Below, piece after piece: positions 1 to 7,310 of a stretch of DNA of 64,000 nt (positions within the stretch are counted from its first letter, which is position 1; each line of letters starts with the position of its first letter). The DNA is taken from assembly GCF_016405885.1 (NCBI RefSeq), contig NZ_JAEKGC010000001.1, positions 348,857-412,856 of the forward strand, written 5' to 3'. The translations under genes were made by a program, and so were the position numbers. This DNA comes from Arthrobacter sp. MSA 4-2. GTDB taxonomy: Bacteria; Actinomycetota; Actinomycetes; Actinomycetales; Micrococcaceae. Below the pieces are notes generated by a model that did no database searches, had not been told where the DNA came from, and was given only the letters and a program-made list of their open reading frames with translations.

Positions 1-277
1 CCCGCCCACGGTGGTCAAGCACGCCAGCCGGCTGAGCAACGGCGGCGCCTTCGTCCACGAGGCGCTGCCCGCCGCGCAGGTGGCCCTGGGGCAGGTCAAT
101 GTCTCCCACGGCTGCGTCGGAATGTCCCCGGAAGGGGCGAAGTACTTCTACGACAACTTCGGCCCCGGGGACGTTGTGCAGATCCTCAACACCAACTACG
201 GCCCGATGTATGTCCACGACGGTTTCGGTGACTGGAACCTGTCCTGGGAGGACTACGTGAACGGGACCCGGCAGTAG
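1..277 (+). CDS. L,D-transpeptidase (YkuD), 3' end of gene only
   Basis: The reading frame is open from the left edge, so only the C-terminal ~90 residues are present. They contain VSHGCVGMSPEGA, the YkuD catalytic motif (His, Gly and nucleophilic Cys of SHGC), then GDVVQI and a short C-terminal strand ending in WEDYVNGTRQ. Family members cross-link peptidoglycan stem peptides 3-3 outside the membrane and are usually secreted or anchored lipoproteins; the N-terminus that would show this lies outside the window. The stop at 275-277 is followed by the convergent RDD gene. The family call is confident; length and localisation cannot be judged. Confidence 0.88.
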   Translation, partial: PPTVVKHASRLSNGGAFVHEALPAAQVALGQVNVSHGCVGMSPEGAKYFYDNFGPGDVVQILNTNYGPMYVHDGFGDWNLSWEDYVNGTRQ

Positions 278-305
278 CACCGGTCCGCCCCGCCGGCCCG
301 GCGGG

Positions 306-1109
306 TTACCGGCTGAAGGGAAGCCGGTGCAGCCGTTCGGCCGTCGAACCGACGGCCTCCTTCTGGCGGAGCATGCGGGAATGGTCCCGCCCGCGGCGGG
401 TGGCGGCCACCGCGGCCAGGAAGTCCTCCGGATGGGTGCCCCGCGGCGGGGCCGGCGCGACGGCGGTGCCGACCTCACTGGCCAGCTCGACGGCGAGGGC
501 CGCCCGCGACTGGGGGGTGAGGCGGGGTGCCTGCGCCAGGAATTGGGAGACCCTGCGGGCCAGCGGATCGGGGAGCCGCCCGATATCCGCGGTCGACGCC
601 CAGGCCTGGAGGTGGTGCGGCACTTCCGGCACCGCACGCGGCTTCACGACCACCCGCTCACGCAGCGCGTACGTCCCGGCCAGCAGGTCCCCGAGCCGCT
701 TCGAGCGTTCGTTGAACAGCGCCACGACGAAGGCGAGCGAGCCGACCAGCAGGTAAATCTCAAGCACCGCGAGCATGCCGCGGATAAATGCGTGCCGGAA
801 CCGGATGGCGCCGCCGTCGTCGCGCACGATTCGCAGCCCGAGCATCACCCGGCCCAGAGACCTGCCCCGGGTGAGGGTTTCGATGGTGACCGGCAGGATC
901 AGGAACACCAGGATGACCAGCACCAGCGTCAGGGTCCGGGTCAGCGCCGAATCGAAGACGCCGTCGAGGGTGCTCCCCACGAGGAACATGATCCCGAAGA
1001 GCACCACGATCTGGGCGACGGTATCGATGATCGAGCTAAGGGCGCGGGCGGCGAAGCCCGCCGAGCGCAGCTCGAGGACTACGGCCTCGCCGGTCACCAC
1101 TGAATCCAC
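306..1109 (-). CDS. RDD family membrane protein
   Basis: A protein of 267 residues. Residues ~15-150 form an RDD-type membrane domain: FAARALSSIIDT at the start of the first helix, then hydrophobic segments near residues 25-45, 58-80 and 108-130, with RGRSLGRVMLGLR between helices 2 and 3 as is usual in RDD proteins. The last ~110 residues are soluble and rich in Ala and Arg. The function of RDD proteins is poorly defined; transport or envelope roles have been proposed. It is divergent from a SpoIIM-like gene, with ~75 bases between the starts. RDD and SpoIIM genes often lie beside DUF58 and MoxR genes in actinobacteria; here that pair is 13 kb away. Confidence 0.85.
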   Translation of the reverse strand: MDSVVTGEAVVLELRSAGFAARALSSIIDTVAQIVVLFGIMFLVGSTLDGVFDSALTRTLTLVLVILVFLILPVTIETLTRGRSLGRVMLGLRIVRDDGGAIRFRHAFIRGMLAVLEIYLLVGSLAFVVALFNERSKRLGDLLAGTYALRERVVVKPRAVPEVPHHLQAWASTADIGRLPDPLARRVSQFLAQAPRLTPQSRAALAVELASEVGTAVAPAPPRGTHPEDFLAAVAATRRGRDHSRMLRQKEAVGSTAERLHRLPFSR

Positions 1110-1184
1110 TGACGTTCCCCCTTCGCACCACCGGCTGTCCCGGGCTCCACCCTATCCTCCAGCCCGCGCTATAGGGTGGGCAGC

Positions 1185-2177
1185 ATGGACGTCGACGCCT
1201 TCAGCGAAGTGCACCGCCCCGACTGGGAGCGGCTCGATGAGCTGGTGCGGCGCCGCAGCCTCACCGGCGCGGAGGCGGACGAACTGCTGGTGCTGTACCA
1301 GCGCGTTTCGACCCACCTGTCGATGATCCGTTCCGTCGCCCCGGAGGGGGAACTGTCGGGCGCCCTGTCGATGCGCCTGTCGCGGGCGCGGACCCGCTTC
1401 AGCGGCGCCCGCTCCCACTTCCTCGAAGACATCGCGCTGTTCTTCGTCGTCTCGCTCCCCGCCGCGTTCTACCGGGTGCGCTGGCTCACCGTCGTCGTGG
1501 GGGTGCTGTTCACCGCCGTCGCCTGGGCGTACGGGGCGTGGGTGGTGAACACGCCGGGGGTTATCGCGGCCCTCGGCACCGACGAGGACCTGCGCCGGTT
1601 CGTCGAGGAGGACTTCATCGACTACTACTCGGAGAACCCGGCGGCGTCCTTCGCCGGCCTGGTGTGGACCAACAACGCCTGGATCGCCCTCCAGGCGGTC
1701 GCCTTCGGGGTCACCGGGATCTGGCCACCGATCATCCTGTACCAGAACGCGCAGTCCATCGGTCTCGTCGGCGGGATGATGGCGGCCTTCGACAAGCTCG
1801 ACGTGTTCTTCCTCTACATCCTTCCCCACGGGTTAATGGAGGTGACGGCCATCTTCATCGCCACGGCCGCGGGCCTGAGGATCTTTTGGGCCTGGGTGTC
1901 GCCGGGACGGCGGACCCGGGTGGCAGCGCTGTCCGAGGAGGGGCGGTCCCTCATCACAGTCGCCCTCGGACTCGTCCTCGTCCTGTTCGTCTCGGGCCTC
2001 GTCGAAGGCTTCGTCACCCCCAGCGGGCTGCCGCACTGGGCGCGCCTGGGGATCGGACTCCTCGTCCTCGCCGCGTACTGGGCGTACACCCTGATCCTCG
2101 GCCGGCGCGTCGTCCGGGCCGGGGCCACCGGAGATCTTGCGGCCCTTGACCGGGGAGGGGCGGCGCGCACGGCGTAA
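1185..2177 (+). CDS. SpoIIM-like (DUF95) multi-pass membrane protein
   Basis: A protein of 330 residues. A soluble N-terminal helix region (MDVDAFSEVHRPDWERLDEL) is followed by about six membrane segments, including FFVVSLPAAFYRV, WLTVVVGVLFTAVAW and TVALGLVLVLFVSGLVEGF, with LPHGLMEVTAIFIATAAGL, the hallmark of the stage II sporulation protein M family. Nothing nearby relates to sporulation; in non-sporulating actinobacteria these proteins have no settled function. The ATG at 1185 is chosen over the in-frame GTG at 1176 because a -10-like hexamer TAGGGT (1172-1177) ends seven bases before the ATG, which fits a leaderless mRNA starting at 1185. Confidence 0.85.
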   Translation: MDVDAFSEVHRPDWERLDELVRRRSLTGAEADELLVLYQRVSTHLSMIRSVAPEGELSGALSMRLSRARTRFSGARSHFLEDIALFFVVSLPAAFYRVRWLTVVVGVLFTAVAWAYGAWVVNTPGVIAALGTDEDLRRFVEEDFIDYYSENPAASFAGLVWTNNAWIALQAVAFGVTGIWPPIILYQNAQSIGLVGGMMAAFDKLDVFFLYILPHGLMEVTAIFIATAAGLRIFWAWVSPGRRTRVAALSEEGRSLITVALGLVLVLFVSGLVEGFVTPSGLPHWARLGIGLLVLAAYWAYTLILGRRVVRAGATGDLAALDRGGAARTA

Positions 2178-2285
2178 GGAACGCCGTGCGGGGCTCCTCT
2201 TCCGGGTGCACGGGGGTGCGGCCCGGTAGTCTCGAAGGGGAAAGCCGCGACGCGGCGGAGTAAGGCAAAACAAGGAGACATCCCA

Positions 2286-3749
2286 GTGGCTGAGACCGAC
2301 GGAACCGGCACCGAGCAGGACCACCAGGGGCGTGCCCCGGAGTCCGCCCCGGCTCCCATCGCCCAGCGCAACTCGCTGCCCATGCGGAGGGCGAGCACCA
2401 TGCCCGATGTGTCCAGGTATGTCCCCGCGGGGGCGTCCGACAGCGAGTGGCACGGCTCCGCGGCGTCGGCCGCGGCCCAGGCGCCGACGCAATCCGCTCC
2501 ACGCGGTGCAACTGCCGTCGATCCGGTGCCGACCGGTGACCCCGCGGCTGAACCGACTGCCACCGACCCGGCACCGACCGACGACGCTGCGGCTGAACCG
2601 ACTGCCACCGACCCGGCACCGACCGGGTCGGGCCCGGCAGCGCCCGCCGAGGGGGAACAGGGGCCGCAGGCGCCGGCGTCCGGCCTCGAAGGGGCAGGCA
2701 CAGCCAGGGACTCTGAACCAGCCAGGGACTCTGAACCAGCCACGGACTCTCAACCAGCCACCGCCGCGCTGCCGGTCAGCGATGTTCCGCGGCAGGAACC
2801 GGCGTCGGGCGGGACCGTCGCCGAGGACACGTCCGCCGCCGGGGCCACCGCCGTCGGCGCCTCCGTCGGGGAGGCCGAAGGGCTACGGACCCCGAGCGGC
2901 GGAAAGGACGCGCGCCGCGAGCCGGAGAACGAACCGGATTCCGACACCGGGGCGCTGCTGCTGCGCCCGTCCGAGCAGGAGGTCCGGCGGCGCGCCCTCG
3001 AACGGGAACACGCCGTGGCCGCCAAGCCGGCTCTCGCACGGTTCCTGCAGGTGGTTGTCGCCGCAATCTTCCCGATCGTGGTGCTGGCCGGCGCGGTCCG
3101 GGCCGTCACCTCTTCCTTCTTCCTCTGGGCCGAATACCACCGCCCGGGCTTTCCCGCCGACGAGTTCGGCTTTTCCACCCAGGACCGCCTGACCTACGGG
3201 TCTTACGCGCTCGACTACGTCCTCAACTTCGCCCCTGCCCGCTACCTGGGCGGGCTGGTCAACCCCGGCGGACAGCAGCTGTTCCTCGACAGCGAGGTCA
3301 GCCACATGGCCGACGTCAAAGCCGTACTTCAGCTGTCCTTCGCCGCCGCGTTCGTGCTGCTGGTGATCGCCATCGCCGCATGTGCCTACCTTGCCCGCCG
3401 GTACAAGGGCGGAATCCGCAGGGCGCTGTTCTCGGGTGCAGTGCTGACCCTGGTCCTCATCGTGGTCCTTGCCGTGTCGGCGGTGCTGGCCTGGGAGGTC
3501 TTTTTCGCAACAGTCCACTCGGTGTTCTTCGCCGACGGCACCTGGACCTTTAGGGTGGACGACACCCTGATCCGGCTCTTCCCCGAGCAGTTCTGGACCG
3601 ACGCGGCCGCCACCGTGGGCTTCCTGGTGCTCGCGGCGACGCTGCTGACCCTGGTGCTCACCTGGCCCACGCGGCGGCGCCGGGAAAGTTCACAGGCCGC
3701 CCAGGACGAGCTGCAGGCCCGGCACCGCGCCGCACTGTCCGGCTCCTAG
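2286..3749 (+). CDS. TIGR01906/DUF1461-type integral membrane protein with long low-complexity N-terminus
   Basis: A protein of 487 residues. Residues 1-240 are Pro/Ala/Thr/Glu-rich and probably cytoplasmic and unstructured, with two internal repeats (see the repeat entries). Residues ~255-470 carry four membrane segments (ARFLQVVVAAIFPIVVLAG, LQLSFAAAFVLLVIAIAA, LVLIVVLAVSAVLAWEVFF, AATVGFLVLAATLLTLVLTW). The first extracytoplasmic loop has FGFSTQDRLTYGSYALDY and EVSHMADVK, and the later loop FFADGTWTFRVDDTLIRLFP; all are typical of the DUF1461 family. Function unknown. The GTG start has a good ribosome site, AAGGAGAC, at 2272-2279. Confidence 0.82.
   Translation: MAETDGTGTEQDHQGRAPESAPAPIAQRNSLPMRRASTMPDVSRYVPAGASDSEWHGSAASAAAQAPTQSAPRGATAVDPVPTGDPAAEPTATDPAPTDDAAAEPTATDPAPTGSGPAAPAEGEQGPQAPASGLEGAGTARDSEPARDSEPATDSQPATAALPVSDVPRQEPASGGTVAEDTSAAGATAVGASVGEAEGLRTPSGGKDARREPENEPDSDTGALLLRPSEQEVRRRALEREHAVAAKPALARFLQVVVAAIFPIVVLAGAVRAVTSSFFLWAEYHRPGFPADEFGFSTQDRLTYGSYALDYVLNFAPARYLGGLVNPGGQQLFLDSEVSHMADVKAVLQLSFAAAFVLLVIAIAACAYLARRYKGGIRRALFSGAVLTLVLIVVLAVSAVLAWEVFFATVHSVFFADGTWTFRVDDTLIRLFPEQFWTDAAATVGFLVLAATLLTLVLTWPTRRRRESSQAAQDELQARHRAALSGS
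2542..2631 (+). repeat. In-gene tandem repeat, 45-base unit, two copies
   Basis: Two near-identical 45-base units encode PAAEPTATDPAPT-type peptides in the disordered N-terminus of the DUF1461 protein. The period is a multiple of three, so the copy number can change without a frameshift. Confidence 0.75.
2703..2758 (+). repeat. In-gene tandem repeat, 18-base unit, three copies
   Basis: Three 18-base units (consensus GCCAGGGACTCTGAACCA) encode RDSEPA, RDSEPA and TDSQPA in the disordered N-terminus of the DUF1461 protein. The high nucleotide identity suggests recent slippage. Confidence 0.78.
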
Positions 3750-3907
3750 GCATCCGCGTCCGCAGGGTCCCGCCTTCCGGCAGGAGCACTGCGGAAATCT
3801 CCCCCGACCTACCGCGCCGCCGTCCCGGGGCCCATAATCGGTGCTGTACCAGGAGCAGCACACCGATTCGAACCGCCAAGCAGCACCGACCTTGAGGAGG
3901 AAGCGCG

Positions 3908-4324
3908 ATGACCACACGCCTTAACCCATATCTTGGGTTCCGCGATACGGCGAGGGAAGCGATGGAGTTCTACCATTCGGTATTCGGCGGTGAGCTCACC
4001 CTGAGCACCTTCGGCGACTTCCAGGCGAGCGAGGACCCTGCGGAGCAGGACAAGATCATGCACGGAATGCTTGAGACCGAGGGCGGATTGGTGCTGATGG
4101 GGGCCGATACTCCGAACAGCATGGATTACAGCGTGGGCACCAACTACTCGGTTTCGCTGAGCGGCACCGACGAGGCCGAACTGCGCGGGTACTGGGACAA
4201 GCTCATCGACGGCGGCACGGTGACGCTGCCGCTCGAACGGGCACCCTGGGGCGACAGTTTCGGCATGTGCAGCGACAGGTTCGGCGTCAGCTGGCTGGTC
4301 AATATCGGCGCGCCCGAATCCTGA
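3908..4324 (+). CDS. VOC superfamily protein (PhnB/glyoxalase-like)
   Basis: A protein of 138 residues, the usual length for a single PhnB-type vicinal-oxygen-chelate protein. It has RLNPYLGFRDTAREAMEFYHSVFGGEL (first half of the beta-alpha-beta fold), MHGMLETEGGLVLMGAD in the middle and the ending GDSFGMCSDRFGVSWLVNI, all typical of the PhnB/DUF3037-like branch. Members bind metals or small ligands; no substrate can be given. The ATG is preceded by GAGGAGG at 3894-3900. A second, broken VOC gene starts two bases after its stop, suggesting a former pair. Confidence 0.88.
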   Translation: MTTRLNPYLGFRDTAREAMEFYHSVFGGELTLSTFGDFQASEDPAEQDKIMHGMLETEGGLVLMGADTPNSMDYSVGTNYSVSLSGTDEAELRGYWDKLIDGGTVTLPLERAPWGDSFGMCSDRFGVSWLVNIGAPES

Positions 4325-4326
4325 GG

Positions 4327-4506
4327 ATGGCAAGCCGCATCGCCGTCGTCGCTATTGACGCCGCCGATCCGCGGGCCGTCGCCGCGTTTTGGACGGCGGC
4401 TCTCGGCTGGCAGGTGACCGGGGAGGAAGAGGGCATCATCAGAGTAGACCCGGCACGGACCCGCCGCCCAGCCGCGGGAACGTGCGGCGGGCCCGCGGGA
4501 CCATAG
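4327..4506 (+). pseudogene. Truncated VOC (glyoxalase-like) protein remnant
   Basis: The 59-codon frame starts with MASRIAVVAIDAADPRAVAA and FWTAALGWQVTGEEEGIIRV, the N-terminal beta-alpha unit of a second VOC subfamily. It then runs into unrelated Arg/Pro-rich sequence and stops, where an intact protein would have ~110-240 residues. No frame in the next 90 bases resumes VOC sequence before the convergent DUF6510 gene. It probably lost its 3' part by deletion. A short real protein cannot be excluded. Confidence 0.55.
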
Positions 4507-4594
4507 GTCATGCCGGGCCGCGGCGCCGGCCGTCGAAACGTCCGACGCTCCGGCCCGGTTCCCACAGCGGTCCCGCCGGTCGGGTCTCCGCCGA

Positions 4595-4909
4595 TCAGTC
4601 CCGCTGGATGCTCAGGTAGCTCAACCCGCGCAGGTCGAGGACCGTCCGTCCCCCCGCCTCGGTCAGCCGCAGCAGCACCGATCCGCACCCCCTGCACCGG
4701 GCGGTCATCCCCGGGGCGTGGGCATAGACCCGGGTCGTGGCCAGCACGCCCGTCATCCCGCAGTTCTCGCACCGGCCTTCGGCCACGGTGAGATCCCCTG
4801 CAGAGAATTCGGAGAGCGGTCCCGCGAGGGCGTTTCCATCGAGGCAGTCCTGCCCGTCGGCCTCCGCCCCGGTGCCGCCGGCCAACCCATCGTCAAGTCC
4901 AAGGCTCAT
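4595..4909 (-). CDS. DUF6510-type small zinc-ribbon-like protein
   Basis: A protein of 104 residues. The conserved part begins LDGNALAGPLSEF, then GRCENCGMTG and ARCRGCGSVLLRL, two CxxC pairs likely to bind a metal, and ends LDLRGLSYLSI. Function unknown. Its ATG overlaps the stop of the flavin reductase gene (ATGA at 4906-4909), so the two are translationally coupled as the last genes of a three-gene operon. This linkage to the molybdo-oxidoreductase and its reductase suggests a role in that redox system, an inference from context only. Confidence 0.8.
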   Translation of the reverse strand: MSLGLDDGLAGGTGAEADGQDCLDGNALAGPLSEFSAGDLTVAEGRCENCGMTGVLATTRVYAHAPGMTARCRGCGSVLLRLTEAGGRTVLDLRGLSYLSIQRD

Positions 4910-5637
4910 GATCCGTCTCCTGTTCCACCGTAGCGTTCGGTCTTGATGCGGCCCTCCGTGTATCCGGCGTCAACGAGCCAGGCCGCCACCGCTTCGACAA
5001 AGCCCGTGGCACCGCAGATGAACACGGCCGGGTCGGCTTCGGGCGGCAGGATCCGTGGCATCAGCGTGGCGGGGGAGAGCCGCCCCACGGGCTCCCCGGC
5101 GGGCGCCTCCCGGGTGTAGACGTATTCCACCGGCAGGGGCGGCGAGGAGGCCTCGAGTTTTTCGAGTTCCCCGCGGTAGATGATGCTCGAGGGCCCACGG
5201 ACCGAATAGAGGAGCTGCATCGGCGCAGTACTGCCTGCAGCGCGGTGGGAGCGCACCATGGCCATCAGGGGCACCACCCCGGAGCCTCCGCCGATGAGCT
5301 GCACCGGGGAGGTGTCAGAGGGCTGCCATACGAACCAGCCGCCGACGGGCCCCCGCATCTCCACCTGGTCGCCTACCGTCAGGTCGCGGACGAGGTACGG
5401 GGAGACCTCGCCGTCCTCCAGCTCCTCAACGGTGATTTCAAGGCCGGTCGGCGGCAGCGTCCCGGCCACGGAGTACGACCGCACGGCGGTGTACCCGTCG
5501 GGGGCCGTGAGCCGGATGTCGACGTGCTGGCCGCCGATGCTGCTGACCGGTTCGGGGAACTGGAGGGCGAGGGTCCGTGCGGTGGCCGTCTCGAACCGGG
5601 CCTCGACGACGTCGGCGGTCCTCCAGGTGCGGCTCAC
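4906..5637 (-). CDS. FAD/NAD(P)H-dependent ferredoxin reductase-type oxidoreductase
   Basis: A protein of 243 residues starting at the GTG at 5637. Upstream codons in the same frame lie inside the preceding gene and are Arg/Pro-rich. The FAD-binding barrel has VRSYSVAG (the RxYS motif); the NAD(P) domain has LIGGGSGVVPLMAMVRSHR and ends with FICGATGFVEAVAAWLVDAG. There is no 2Fe-2S domain, so it is the FNR-like reductase alone. Its GTG overlaps the TGA of the molybdo-oxidoreductase (GTGA, 5634-5637) and its own stop overlaps the next gene. It probably passes electrons between pyridine nucleotide and the coupled molybdenum enzyme. Confidence 0.87.
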   Translation of the reverse strand: MSRTWRTADVVEARFETATARTLALQFPEPVSSIGGQHVDIRLTAPDGYTAVRSYSVAGTLPPTGLEITVEELEDGEVSPYLVRDLTVGDQVEMRGPVGGWFVWQPSDTSPVQLIGGGSGVVPLMAMVRSHRAAGSTAPMQLLYSVRGPSSIIYRGELEKLEASSPPLPVEYVYTREAPAGEPVGRLSPATLMPRILPPEADPAVFICGATGFVEAVAAWLVDAGYTEGRIKTERYGGTGDGS

Positions 5638-6227
5638 CAGTACCGTTCCTCGAGCCAGGGATCGCCGTGGAGGTTGTAGCCGTTGGTCTCCCAGAAGCCC
5701 GGGTCGTTTCGGTCCATCATCCTCAGTCCCCGGACCCACTTGGCGCTCTTCCAGAAGTAGAGGTGGGGGACGAGCAGCCGTGCGGGGCCGCCGTGGGCGG
5801 GCTGGAGATCCTCGCCGTCGAACTGGTGGACGATCCACGCCTTGCCGTTGAGGATGTCCTCCATCGGCAGGTTCGTGGTGTAGCCGCCGTAGCTGGAGAA
5901 CATTGTGTAGGGGTGGGAGGTGTCAACGTCCTGGAAGAAGGTGTCCATGGACACCCCCTTCCAGCGCGTGCCGAACTTCGACCAACTGGTCACGCAGTGG
6001 ATGTCGACGGTGAATTCCTCCTGCGGCAGGTTCTGGAAGTCGTCCCAGGACCATGAGTGCTTCTGCCCGGCCTCGGTGGTGAGCTGGAACTCCCACTCGG
6101 CGGTGTCGATCCTCGGCGTCGGACCGGCGGAGAGGACCGGAAAGCTTTCGGTCAGGTACTGCCCGGGCGGCAGACCGGGCTGGTCCTTGTTCCTGCGCCC
6201 CCGAAACCCTGATGAGATGATGCCCAT
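5634..6227 (-). CDS. Sulfite oxidase-like molybdopterin oxidoreductase
   Basis: A protein of 197 residues containing an oxidoreductase molybdopterin-binding domain. It starts MGIISSGFRGRRNKDQPGLP; GQYLTESFPVLSAGPTP is typical of this family. VDIHCVTSWSKFGTRWKGV carries the Cys expected to ligate molybdenum, and HGGPARLLVPHLYFWKSAKW binds the cofactor. There is no signal peptide, so it is probably cytoplasmic, unlike MsrP. The start at 6227 is fixed by GGAGGA five bases upstream. First gene of a coupled operon with a flavin reductase and a DUF6510 protein. The substrate is unknown. Confidence 0.88.
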   Translation of the reverse strand: MGIISSGFRGRRNKDQPGLPPGQYLTESFPVLSAGPTPRIDTAEWEFQLTTEAGQKHSWSWDDFQNLPQEEFTVDIHCVTSWSKFGTRWKGVSMDTFFQDVDTSHPYTMFSSYGGYTTNLPMEDILNGKAWIVHQFDGEDLQPAHGGPARLLVPHLYFWKSAKWVRGLRMMDRNDPGFWETNGYNLHGDPWLEERYW

Positions 6228-6527
6228 GTGTTCCTCCAATCGGATGCGGAGCCCTGCCGTCGGAACGGACAGGCCTCCTCCCGGGAGCCCTGAACGCTTC
6301 GCCGAGCGGTAGGGGTTGCGCCTCGTGGCTCGTTCTATCACTTCGCCGGGGCAATGGAAAGAACAAGTCCCTTTCGTGTCAGCGCCCACCGGCCCGCCCG
6401 GCGCATCCGACGACGACGGGCGGGCCGGGGACGACGCGCGCACCCGAAGGCGACGGGCGCACCCGAAAGCGACGGGCGCGGCCGATAAAGCGGGCCGGTT
6501 TGTCGCGATGGGACGTTTTCGGTGGCC
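6228..6527. other. 300-base intergenic region with inverted and direct repeats
   Basis: No gene seen. A perfect 10-base inverted repeat (CGGCCCGCCC at 6390-6399 with its complement at 6418-6427) lies just beyond the stop of the leftward phosphoribosyltransferase gene and could act as its terminator, though no T-run follows. At 6438-6480 GCGCACCCGAARGCGACGGG occurs as two imperfect direct copies. The remaining ~150 bases form the leader of the molybdo-oxidoreductase operon; no clear promoter is visible. Confidence 0.5.
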
Positions 6528-7169
6528 TCAGTCCGGCCGGCCGGCGGCCGCAGCGTCGAGCAGGGAGATGACCTCGGCTTCCTCAACGGGGGAGAAGTCG
6601 CCGTAGTGCTCGCCGACGGACCGGAAGCGGTGGGGGGCCGCGAGGAACACGTGGGCGTCGGCCTCGGGGATGCGGGCGGCGGCATCGAACGGCGCGACCG
6701 GTGCCGCCAGGATGACCCGGGCGGCATTGAGACCGCGCGCCACCCTGCACGCCACCCGGGCGGTGGCGCCCGTGGCGACGCCGTCGTCGACCACCACCGC
6801 CGTGCGCCCGGTGAGGTCGATGCGTGCGCGTCCCCGCCGCAGCAGGGCCGTGCGTGCCTGGAGGACGGATCGTTCCCGTTCCTCGACGGCCCGCAGCTCC
6901 TCGTCGCTCACGCGGGCGCGCTGGATCACGCGTTCCTCAAGGACGCGGATGCCGTCTTCGCCGATCGCCCCCATGGCCAGTTCGGGCTGGGAGGGCACTC
7001 CGAGCTTGCGCACCACCACCACATCCAGCGGCGCCCGCAGGGCCGCCGCGACCTCCGCCGCCACTGGCACCCCGCCGCGCGGCAGGCCGAGGACCACCAC
7101 CGGGCCCTGAAGATCGGTCAGCCGCCCGGCGAGCTGCCGGCCCGCATCGATCCGGTCCCGAAAGAGCAT
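6528..7169 (-). CDS. Phosphoribosyltransferase-domain protein
   Basis: A protein of 213 residues. VVVLGLPRGGVPVAAEVA and VVVRKLGVPSQPELAMGAIG are typical of the stand-alone phosphoribosyltransferases found with dienelactone hydrolase or erythromycin-esterase proteins. The PRPP loop is TAVVVDDGVATGAT. The family is annotated only by fold; substrate and physiological role are unknown. Alternative in-frame GTG at 7178; the ATG at 7169 gives the usual MLFRDRIDAGRQLA start. No operon partner is evident. Confidence 0.85.
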   Translation of the reverse strand: MLFRDRIDAGRQLAGRLTDLQGPVVVLGLPRGGVPVAAEVAAALRAPLDVVVVRKLGVPSQPELAMGAIGEDGIRVLEERVIQRARVSDEELRAVEERERSVLQARTALLRRGRARIDLTGRTAVVVDDGVATGATARVACRVARGLNAARVILAAPVAPFDAAARIPEADAHVFLAAPHRFRSVGEHYGDFSPVEEAEVISLLDAAAAGRPD

Positions 7170-7310
7170 TCTTCCCACCCCCGCCCGTCGTCCCCGTGCC
7201 CTGTTCCTCTGCCCGGCCCTGTTCCCGTGCCGGTGTGCTTGTGCCGGCAGGCAGCGCCGCTGCCGGCCCTTACAGTATCCGCCGGTGCGCGCCGCCCCGG
7301 GAGTGCAGGC

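Noticed and set aside
1185..2177. Evidence for sporulation (SpoIIM homologue)
   Set aside because: DUF95/SpoIIM-like proteins are widespread in non-sporulating bacteria and no other sporulation gene is present.
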